Positions 23,859-34,800 of a stretch of DNA of 64,000 bases are shown here, in pieces (position 1 is the first letter of the stretch; every line of letters starts with the position of its first letter). The position numbers and the translations under genes were made by a program. The notes beneath the pieces are model-generated. The model saw only the letters and a program-made list of their open reading frames with translations, was not told the DNA's origin and did not search any database. Source of the DNA: Amphiura filiformis (Eukaryota > Echinodermata > Ophiuroidea > Amphilepidida > Amphiuridae); assembly GCF_039555335.1 (NCBI RefSeq), contig NC_092642.1:15281208-15345207 (forward strand), written 5' to 3'.

Positions 23859-24356
23859 CCACTAGGACTGCACAACTTTTTAGTATTGTAGTCAACTAGT
23901 CAGCATCAAACTAGTGATGACTATTTGGAGGTCAAAATTTGAGTAAAAACTCAAGGTCATTTTCGACTCCAAAATGCATAAAATGACTACGTGTTTTAGA
24001 ATGAATGATGCAGGCAATAAATTTGAATTATACAAACACACAAGGTTGAAACAGATTGCAAAACTTGCTTTTACTATTTCTGGTATTTAAAATATTAAAT
24101 ATGAACAGTAAATGCGAGTACAAGTTTTAACTTCCGAACACTAAACCATGTTCCTTATCAATGTAATCAAGCTTCAATTCGCAAAGAAAACTTGCAAATA
24201 AAAAACAATTTCAGTAACATCTGTATGGATTTCAAACAATCAGTTTGCCAAACTGTACTATTTACAGACTATCAACAAGGCATAGTTGAAAGTCGCGACT
24301 ACCGTTAATAGTCACAACTACGAGTATTGGCCACTTAGTCGTGCAATTCTAGTGGG
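23859..24356. mobile_element. TIR element of ~500 bases (CCACTAGGACTGCAC ends)
   Basis: Left CCACTAGGACTGCACAAC and right GTGCAATTCTAGTGG are inverted with a few mismatches, and the interior has several GACTA/TAGTC words. No coding capacity seen. Confidence 0.5.
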
Positions 24357-24479
24357 GACTTTTTGGGTCTAATCTTTTTGGCACATGGATTAGGTTGAAA
24401 ATTTATAAAATTAAGATAATTAAAGACTTCACAGTCAGTTTACTTTTATATACAAAATAAATCAAAAAATGAAAAAGGC

Positions 24480-24778
24480 ACAGGGCACTAAAAAGGTAAA
24501 GGAGACGAACCCGAGTTCACAGGCCAAAGTGCACATCTCTCTTTCAATGTGACTTGGGCCAGGCTATTCCATAAAATGATGATGTGGGTGGATCACTACA
24601 CCTCCACAGTGAGTCTGTAAGCTTCCCGACATTGAATAAGGCCAGCACCTGGGTGGGGAGAGGCAATAGGGGTGAAGTGCCTAAGTGCACAACACCTTGA
24701 CGTTGTGGGGATTTTAAACCAACAACTGGAAGTCTTAGACTGCTGTGACACTGTGCAACCCTTACAGGGCACTATTTT
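24480..24778 (-). mobile_element. tRNA-derived SINE
   Basis: Minus strand: a box-A-like TTGCACAGTGTCACAGC, then box B GGTTTAAAATCCC (close to GGTTCRANNCC), then about 200 bases of body containing CAATGTCGGGAAGCTTACAG. It lies just downstream of the C3orf38 stop codon, in the same orientation. Confidence 0.55.
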
Positions 24779-24844
24779 TTGGAACAAAATAGTTTTTGAA
24801 ATAAAATAATTAGCTATAAATGTGTATATTAAATCTCACTCTTA

Positions 24845-25519
24845 TCATGATACCCCTGTAAGAGCTGGAAAATTTGGCATACTATCTAACTTAGGTACTT
24901 GATTCACTGCTTCACTCTTCACAATCACATCTGTGTATTTAATTTTCCAATTGTTTTCATTCAACGGATCTCGTATTAAGCCAAATATCTGTTGAAACAC
25001 ACCAAGGCACAGTCCTTCCCTGTGGATGGTGCCGCATACAAACACAAGCACCAAACCATGAGGGTCCTTCATTCCCTTTGTCCCATCGTCTTGAACATTG
25101 GGATTGAATAGCAGTCCTTCAGTTTGAACAAGACTACGAAATCGTTCTGATACTGTCTCTGCTGAATCAAACTCATCCATTCTTGAATCTTGCGATTGAA
25201 TGTTCATTCTTAGTTTACAATCGTTGAAGAAATGTTGAGGTCCCCAATCACTGGCAACACCACCTTGCGCTACTTGAGGATTAAGAGCATTCAATTGTTG
25301 GAAGAACCATGTGACAAACTGTTTTGCTAGCTGTTGCGTTTCTGAAGTTGACGTTGCTGGTGGCCCCGCTGCTGTTGCTGTCGCTGGCGGTCCTGGTGGC
25401 GCTGGTGCTGGTATGGGTGCTTCATGTATAGCAGGATTTCTGTGAATATTATGAGGCTGCCCAGCATCTCCATGGTGGTGAGGAATTAGCTGTACATCAT
25501 CTTCATCGTCACCGTCAGA
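24845..25519 (-). CDS. C3orf38: C3orf38 exon 4 (NTF2-like domain)
   Basis: 224 codons and TGA after a CTCTTTTCAG acceptor. Begins SDGDDEDDVQ, contains a third partial copy of the exon 3 repeat (IHRNPAIHE) and a Pro/Ala-rich linker, then the conserved domain from about residue 235 to the end. Confidence 0.92.
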   Translation of the reverse strand, partial: SDGDDEDDVQLIPHHHGDAGQPHNIHRNPAIHEAPIPAPAPPGPPATATAAGPPATSTSETQQLAKQFVTWFFQQLNALNPQVAQGGVASDWGPQHFFNDCKLRMNIQSQDSRMDEFDSAETVSERFRSLVQTEGLLFNPNVQDDGTKGMKDPHGLVLVFVCGTIHREGLCLGVFQQIFGLIRDPLNENNWKIKYTDVIVKSEAVNQVPKLDSMPNFPALTGVS

Positions 25520-28500
25520 CTGAAAAGAGATAACATTAGTTACATAGTGATGCACCCAGGGAAGGAGGGATCACTGGTCATTGACTAGTGGGTATCAATC
25601 CTGAACAAAGATTCACATGAAAAGAATCATTTCCAAGATCAAAGCACTGTACATACGTAACATGAATATGGTGTATCTAAAACAACCAAATTTGAGAAAA
25701 GGCATATTTCCTTTCTCAATTAATCATACGCATTTCCACTCATTTTTTCCAAATTTTATTCAGGTCTTCCTCAAATTTGTTTTTGATGTGAATTTGCACC
25801 TGTTTATATGTTGTGAAATAATTTTACTTGTATGAAGCCTAATAAATAAAATAAATGGTCAGATAGTAACATGAGTAAATAAATTTTACTTTCAGCACAA
25901 GGATACTCTTACAATTAATTTTCCCTAGGCCACCCAATATGCCATACAGGACATGTACAACTGGTCAGTTCTACTCCTGTTTCTTCAAGTAATGGCTTTA
26001 AGGGCCAAATTTAGGATGGGCAGGTCAGTCTCAATTTCTATAAAAGACACTACTTGTAATTAAACGTGCAGAAATGTTTAAAAAAGTGCTGACCATGATA
26101 GTTAATATCATATTCCTTAAAAACATGACTGGATTCTACTTACATCAACCAACTCTATCACAGGATTTCTATTCACGTGTAGAGCCTGTCCACCAGCTGC
26201 ATGCTGACCCCGCCTAGGATTAGGTTGTGCTGGATTTCTGTTCACATTTTGAGCCTGATGTCCACCACCTCCATGCTGAGCCTGCCTATGATTAGGTTGT
26301 GGTGCAGCCTGGGGAATAGGGAGGTCATCGTCTTCTTCCTCGTACTAAAATGAATAATGTTAACAGGCATTAATGGCATGTTAGTGCACAACTCTATGCT
26401 TTGGTTCACCAAGTGACCTTCGCTGATTGCAGTATTGAATCCAGCCAAGAAGTTGCTGAAGTACATCTCAATCTCACACCTTGTTTAATAAAGTTTATTG
26501 TATCTATACAATAAACAAATTTACCCCCTGTGAAATAGACTAACCCTGGTCCAAGCTTGTGCTTGGACAAATCAATATGATTGATTTATTGATTGGTTGC
26601 ATAGTAATGGCTTTATGCAAGAGCCAATGGGTTTAGTGACTATTGTTTGAAGTAGCCAATGGGAAGTGGTCAATAGCCTTGTGATACTGCCCAGTTGGTC
26701 AGGGATTAGGCACATTTGCTATCTGTCATGGAAAGGAGTAGGTTTGGTCTCCAATGTGAAGAAAATTTTCTAACACAGAATTATTTCCATGGAAAAGAAA
26801 ACTTATTCTTTTCAAGGAAATAGTATTTGCTTTTATAATGATATAATCAGAGGTGGTTAGAAATAGCTATAAATTATTCTGAACGAAGGAAGCATAATCG
26901 CAAAAATATGTCAGCAACTAGTATCTAGAAACACTGATGATAGGAATATGGCAGCCATCATGGGAACACAAAATATTTAACACCTTGATGGATTTGTGAA
27001 ATTTAGGGGTGCAGAATTTTGAACCGATCGGGAAGGCAAGACATCGCTCATCCAGCAAAATCTGCAGCAATCAAGGCTGTTAATTACCGAATGCGGAATC
27101 TTTCAGCAGAAATGGAATTATATGGAGGTGTAAATGAAACCCCAGTCGAGCATCCATGCAGCAGCTACATGTAGCAGCGAGTCACAGCAATGAGTGGGAT
27201 CGATTTGTTGATCACTGTCGGATGATGGCGAAATCTGCGTGTTGGGATCAAGTATTTCCATTTGGGAAGGCCAGCTGGGCAAACGCCGGTTACAACTGTG
27301 ATTATGTACATGGATACTTGCTTGGACATGGACGTCAAAAGCAGGGTGAGCAAATTTTAAGTAAAGTTAAAATTAATTATAAACATGGACTCTATCGAGT
27401 TCTGAAACTCCACTACTTGCGGTTGCTGGAGTAAATAGGCTCTACTCTTGATCAATTTCAAATTCATGAGTGATTAATTTAGTTGCGGTCATGTGATCAT
27501 AACATCTTTTTACTTTGTGTACGAGAAGATAAAAATTATCATGAATGGAAAAAATAAATAAATAAATAAAATAAACAAATAAATAAAATAAAATTGGAAG
27601 ATAAGTATCCTGTATAATTCGGACGGTTTAGGTAGGGAAATTGGTTGGGTAAACGAACTGGCTAGGGAGGGGCCTTGGAAAACATGGGCGTGGCAAAAAT
27701 AAAAAAGGTGCAGGTGCCACCGCTGATGCGATAATTGTTTTGTCAGAATTCAGGAATAATTAATTAGTTGCTCATGTGATCCACTGGATCAAAAATTGAA
27801 TGAGATCTCAATTAAAATAATGGACAAATTATTGGGGGCATGAATAAGTCATGGTGTGTGTCAGGTAGGGAGAATTGGTCAGACAATCAACCCGGGATGG
27901 GCTCATGTCAGTTTGGCGTCAAAAAAAAAAAAAAAAAAAAAAAGTGAGTCGGATAACGTACAAATAAATATTGGGCAAATTATTTGTGCCATGAATAATT
28001 CATACTGTCAGGTAGAAAGAATATATCAGACAATGAAGTACTTGACTAGGTAAGAAGTGAGGGCACCCAGACCATATATAGTAAATAAAAATTTTATATT
28101 GGTTTGGTAATCAAACATTTTGGCTAGGGTGAGGTTTGTGCCTTCAATAAAAGGGGTGCCTTGGAGCCAGGGTTTTGGAGAACTGAGCAAGGAAAAATTT
28201 AAAAGGGTGCCACTGCCACATTACCAGATTAGTTAATGCACCGGTATTTAAAATCTATGGTGAATGTATAGGTAACGATATGCATTTATAAGATTGACAG
28301 GGTGCATGTGATCATATAAATATCCTTTTTCAAGGGAGAAATATTTTTCCTTTGTTGAATGAATTCAAAATAAATTTGCAGAGCGATCACCCAACAGGGC
28401 AAAAAGAGGTCAGAGGTAGAGGGTCGGTGGTTCATGAAATTTGGGGGTGACCACGGAAACTGGACAAAAAGCGTCATGGTAAATCCGGGTTCATCAGGGT

Positions 28501-31500
28501 TCAAACTGGTAGGGCCTATAGATTTTGTAGGTTCATGAAATTTGGTTAGGGTTAGTTTTGGATTATTCGGGGTCAGATCGCCATAGGTTGTCGTGAGGAT
28601 CATGAAATAGATTATATTGGTAATCCAACTGTTGGATTTCAGTTGTGCAATACTGGATAACAATTGCATGGTATTTCATTTTATGACTTTTGAAGCTTGT
28701 GGTGCGTCACTCCTCCCTAATGATTATGTTCAGTCAGGGTGAAGCATGATGAGCCTAATTTCTTTTCTCAGCATTCATGGTTCATAAGTTCAAGGTCATA
28801 ATGTAGGTTAGAAGGTACAGATTGTTGGAAAATATGGGATTGGAATTTGAGGTAATTGGAGAGCAAATAAGATATAAGGCTCAAGGAGTTTGCATGGAAC
28901 TTGGGGAAATAAAGGAGCAGTCAAAGTCACAATTTCTTGGGTCAGGCTTATCAGGGTCACCTGAAGACATTGTATAAAGGTCAGATGGTCATGCAACTCG
29001 ATAAAAGGGGTTCCAGCAGATTCAGGCAATAGATAATAGTATCAGGTGTTTTCGGAGCTTGGTAAAAAGAGGTACGTAGCATAGGAGGTTAAAAATGTTC
29101 AAGATGTTGGCTTTACTCATGGTCATCCGGAGTCCAGTACGTAAGACAGGGGAAATGGGGAAAGCGACAGGATTTGGGTAGTAACATCAAGTGAAGTAGT
29201 CATTTGGGGGATCAATGGGAGGTCATTCAATGTTGGTATTCATGAGGCTTGGAGAATGATCCCATTGAAACTTAACAATTCACCGGGGAATTCACAAGAT
29301 TTCGGGAAGTTGGAAGCATATCAGTATTTCATCAGGAAATTCCTGTCCCTCTCGTTAGTAGGATAAGGAATTTTGTGTAGCAACAGCGAAATGAAATAGG
29401 AATTTTGCATAGCGGTAAGGTTGACCGGCAAGTTGCTTCCCAGTTTCTGTTTTCTTTTTCTGATTTATTTCAGGTTGAATCAACATATTGATGCTCGCAG
29501 TTAATAATGGAGGCTATGTGACATGGATGATATAAAGAATGATATAATACGTTCTGGACATTATTTGGACCATTTATACCACATCTAATGATATATCCGA
29601 AGCAAGATTCTGGCAGGACAAGACGAAGTGGGACGGAACACTTTCAGTGTACAATGCGGACATTATGTATTTTAAGGGCACGTCTATTGCAAAAACAAGT
29701 TCATCTCTATTCGAGGAGAATGATTATTAAATTACAAGTTGACACTTGTTGCAACTTTTTATGCATGTTTCTCCTGAAAAAAGAGAAATGGTGTGGGTGA
29801 AGTTCGTACGTGTTCGTCCCCCGTTTGAAGCGAAATTAATTTTCAAGGTAGCCGGCTGACGACGTAAGTAAATGAAGCGGACACTATATCATGCTCTCAT
29901 TTAATACTTGTGTAACACAATCACAATCACTTTGACAAGTTTGACATTAGCAACATGGTTGCTGCAACAATGAGTTGTACTAATATTTACCATAACAATG
30001 CTGCATAATAATATGCAGACTATTTTGTTCTCATTTGAAACAAAGCCTCACACAGTATTGTTACTATGAGTTTGCTTTGTAATATTTCATCCAACTGAAA
30101 CTATAATAACTATAGCATTGCAATATTGCACAGGGAAATCAGGTACACAAGTTTGTGGACTTAACACGATTTATATGCTAGTCTCAGATTGATCACGCTG
30201 TAATTATTTAAAAAAAAATTTTATCAGCCCAAATATTTATTATGATATTGATAAACATATGAATTGGAAGATCGCAATTGGCAAATATATAAGAAAAAAA
30301 AAAAAGTGGCTGATTTTATCCATATTAAAAAAAAAAAAAAAAATTTTAATTTGTAATACTTAATTCAGAGGTTTTGTCTGTGAACAACAGTATACATTAT
30401 GTGCATTGAGAATGTTTATAGTCCCTTTTGGCAAAGCAGGCACAGTCATTTCATGACGTCAACCTCTCTCTAGGTCAAATCTGTCTCGTTCGAATGAACT
30501 CATCACTTCAGTTGGGTTTTTTTGCAGAATATAAATTTTAAGTCTTATTTTCATTCTCAAAATATTAGCTTGCCAATGATATGATGTTGTCTGAGCAATG
30601 ACCATTGAATGCCATTAATTATATCGTTACAATGGCCGATAATCTCATTCTCTGGGAACAAATGATAGATAATATATAGATACTGGTACATGCAAAATGC
30701 ATTGGCTTGGCAGCCAAAGCAAAGTTGCCATATTGTGTGTAATTATTGAGTTAGGCACCGCAGGTAGCCTAACTCGCTAGTATGTTCATGTCATTTCTAT
30801 CGTTTATTATATGACTATTATACATTGAGTGCTCTCGAGCTTCTCGCCTTACAACGATCACTGTTATGGAGTCAATTTACTTTACTTCATTTCCTGGGCA
30901 GTAGTACTGGGCATAGATACTGGTATGCAAAATGGGTTGGCTTGGCACGAGGTTGGCAGCCAAAGCAAAGTTGCCATATTGGTTTTTAATTATTGAGTTA
31001 GGCACTGCAAGTAGCAATCTCGCTAGTATGTTCTTGCCGTTTCTATCGTTTATTATATACATTGAGCACGCCCTTACAATGATCACTGTGTTATGGAGTT
31101 AATTTACTTCACTGCACTTCCTGGGCAGTAGTAGTACTGGGCACATTTGGAAATATTTGCCCAGCTAATTAATTAGTGAATAAAAATATATCCATTTGAG
31201 TGCCTTCTGCGAATTGACGAAAACAGCATTTTGCTTGTTATGTCATCAGGAGTGGATCGCACTGGCTCAGGTCGGGCGTCAGTGGAAGCTTAGGATAAGC
31301 TGTTGCATGAGCCTTTAAGTCACCAGCATGTATCAATGTTCAAGGGTGGGAAATTGCATGGGTGTTGTTTCATAATAGGAGGAATTCAATCACCAGGGTG
31401 CCATGGGGTAGTAAGCCAGGGTCATCCTACGTTCTCAATTTTTCTCCCAAAAATACTATTAAATAGAGGAGTTTTCGAGTTTTCAGTAGTCCGCTGCTAC

Positions 31501-31859
31501 CAAGATTGTTTTTCTTAGGCCCAAGGCCTTAATAAGTAAGCCTATGTATAAGTATAGTACATGTTGTACATAGGGGAGGATAAACTCGGTGCACAAACAA
31601 AAATAGGCACAGGTTTGGCTATTATTCGCAATATATATACTGTGTGCAGCTTGTACCTCTTCCTTATACACAAAAGGTGTCTTGTTTAAAGGTGTCTTGT
31701 AAAATTTGACATACATTAAATCTCAAATATCCTTGTGTTTGTCAATGACATCAAGGGTGCACATTTTCAAGTGATTTCTGTAAGGGTTTTTACCGGTGTT
31801 AATAAGCCTGGGGAATTAAGCTGTCAAAAGGGATAGCTAGGGTTCATAAATCACAATTG

Positions 31860-31891
<32 letters not shown>

Positions 31892-34800
31892 GGCAAATTT
31901 CTGTGCCATAAATTTGTTTAGCGGTAAAAAGGACAGGGCCACAAATTTTATCTTGAATCCAATTATATGAAAATAATTGGATCACCATAAATAATTGCAT
32001 AAGTGTTTACAAATAGTAATAATTAGTAACTAATAAATTTGAGAAATAGTGCATGAGAAGTTGAACGAAATATGTCAAATATCCAGATTACTTTCCTGAA
32101 TGTTTCCGGCTTCAGGAAAGTAGGATTAATGTATATGCACTTTTCTAAGGAATTTATATTAAAGGATTGACTCAATAAATGTATGTAAACTTCTCTTGAG
32201 AAATTTTCTCTTGAAAAGTTAAGCCAAGTTTGATGTATTGGAACGGTACCCTTTGGGTCCGTATTTTATTGGATGTTAAATCCAAGTCTGGTTTACAAAT
32301 AAATGGAGATACTCTGACGGATATGCCAGCAAAAACTTTTGAGTAAAATGTGCCTTATTTCATTTGGGGTAATAAAGTTTATTGTATCTATACAATAAAC
32401 AAATTTACCCCCTGTGAAATAGACTAACCCTGGTCCAAGCTTGTGCTTGGACAAATCAATATGATTGATTTATTGATTGGTTGCATAGTAATGGCTTTAT
32501 GCAAGAGCCAATGGGTTTAGTGACTATTGTTTGAAGTAGCCAATGGGAAGTGGTCAATAGCCTTGTGATACTGCCCAGTTGGTCAGGGATTAGGCACATT
32601 TGCTATCTGTCATGGAAAGGAGTAGGTTTGGTCTCCAATGTGAAGAAAATTTTCCCACCCACCACACCCAAAAAATTAGGTCATATCCCAGTATTCAATA
32701 CCTTTGTGGACAGTTACTTAGGAGCAGTAGTTGGCTAGGAAGGCTTCCATATCGTACAGGACATAGAGGTACATAGACCTAAGGGGTATTGCAGTCTGCA
32801 TTTTAATGGTAGCTACTGGGCATGGGCAAATTACCAGGAAGAGGGCGGTAGCTGACCAAGGGAGAGGATTCAAGAAGTGCACATTTTAACTTCTCTTGGA
32901 GAGGTTAAGCGCATTTGGGTATACAGATCTAGGCGTTCAGGAAATCCCTTTAAAAAGGGCTCTGTAGCTAGCCGGTTAATACATTGCTGTTAACTTCTTT
33001 TTAAGAAGTTGGGCCACACTTGCCGAGTGTGGAAAGGGCTCGAGAATACCCTGGAGGGCCCTGTATCTTACAAGAAATTAATTTGGGTTAACTTCTCTGC
33101 AAGAAGAAGAGTTGGGCCACACTTGTGTGTGTGTGCAAAAGGGCCAAGGAAATTCCCTGGAGGGCCCCGTATCTAACGAGGAATTAATGTGAGTTAACTT
33201 CCGCAAAAAAAGAAGTTGGGCTACACTTGCATGTGGGCAAAAGGGCCAAGGAAATTCCCGGGAGGGCCCCGTATCTTATGAGGAATTTGTGTTAACTTCT
33301 TTGCGACACAAGAAGTGGGGCCACACTTGCGTGTGTGCAAAAGGGCTCGGGGTAATACCCTGGAGGGCCCCATATTCATTCATTAAGTTGGGCTACACTT
33401 GCATGTGGGCAAAAGGGCCAAGGAAATTCCGGGAGGGCCCGTATCTTCGAGGAATTTGTGTTAACTTCTTTGCGACACAAGAAGTGGGGCCACACTTGCG
33501 TGTGTGCAAAAGGGCTCGGGGGTAATACCCTGGAGGGCCCCATATTCATTCATTAAATCATTTTTCATTCATTCATTTCTTTCATGCATTTATGTATTGT
33601 ACAAGGAATTAACTCATATGCAACTCATTCATTTTCATTCATTCATTCATTTCTTCATTGCATTCATTTATGTAACTTTCAAGGAATTAATTTTGGTTAA
33701 CTTCTCTATGATAAGAGAAGATTGGGCCACACTTGTGTGTGCAAAAGGGCCGGGGAAATTCCCTGGAGGGCCCGTATCTTATACAAGATATGGCGTTGGG
33801 TTAACTTCTCTGTGAGAAGTTGGGCCACACTTTGTTCGGAGAGGCTCCGTACTTTACGGATAAGTAATGTAGGCATGGGCTCGGGAAATTACCGGGAGGG
33901 CCCCGTATCTTACGGGTGAGTAATTTAGGAATTGGCTCGGAAATTCCGGGAGGGTCCCGTATCTTCTGGTGAGCGGACACTGTGTGTAGATGGGAACAGA
34001 CTCTGTATTTACGGGGAAAGTAAGATTATCCAGGTCAAAAATTGTGGCGGTAAAAAGGGACAGGGCCACAAATTTTATCTTGAATCAATTATATGAAAAT
34101 AATTGGATCACCATAAATAATTGCATAAGTGTTTACAAATAGTAATAATTAAGTAACTAATAAATTTGAGAAATAGTGCATGAGAAGTTGAACGAAATAT
34201 GTCAAATTTCCAGATTACTTTCCTGAATGTTTCCGGCTTCAGGAAAGTAGGATTAATGTATATGCACTTTTCTAAGGAATTTATATTAAAGGATTGACTC
34301 AATAAATGTATGTAAACTTCTCTTGAGAAATTTTCTCTTGAAAAGTTAAGCCAAGTTTGATGTATTGGAACGGTACCCTTTGGGTCCGTATTTTATTGGA
34401 TGTTAAATCCAAGTCTGGTTTACAAATAAATGGAGATACTCCTGACGGATATGCCAGCAAAAACTTTTGAGTAAAATGTGCCTTATTTCATTTGGGGGTA
34501 ATAACATGTGATGCGATCAAGCAAAATCAATCGGATTTCGGAAATATTAGATTTTCAGTTCCTTATACGATAGTAAAAAGCATTTACAAAGCTGAATTTT
34601 GCAAAACTCCATTGAAATAGAACAACCAGTTCCAAAGATTTGAGCAATTAAAGAATTTCTAAAACAAGAGGAAACAAAAGGTACTATTTCTTTTGCTTTG
34701 TCTTAATCTCAAAATCAATATTCCGAGTTCCAACTGATTTTGCTTGATCGCATCACATATATGAATATTTACATGATATATCCCTCTACTGTTTATTGCA

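Larger units (their letters stand above)
10481..24844. other. Intergenic region without a supported gene
   Basis: About 14 kb between the SH2D4-like 3' UTR and the C3orf38 homologue. All open frames are short, and many lie inside repeats. Content is MITEs, tandem repeats and a SINE, listed individually. Stretches 15080-15470, 17720-18090, 19180-19980 and 20170-20870 show nothing I can name. Confidence 0.7.

Noticed and set aside
29588..29800. 70-codon plus-strand frame
   Set aside because: No recognisable family, no splice partners, in a degenerate repeat region.
33289..33919. Plus-strand frames of 65-103 codons
   Set aside because: They follow the hairpin-monomer array and repeat the same peptide words; no coding evidence.
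32885..33975. CRISPR array
   Set aside because: Spacing is irregular, spacers are themselves repeats, and the context is an animal intron.
31921..34505. LTR retrotransposon
   Set aside because: The direct repeats lack TG/CA ends, a primer-binding site, a polypurine tract and any gag/pol coding; the interior is a tandem array.
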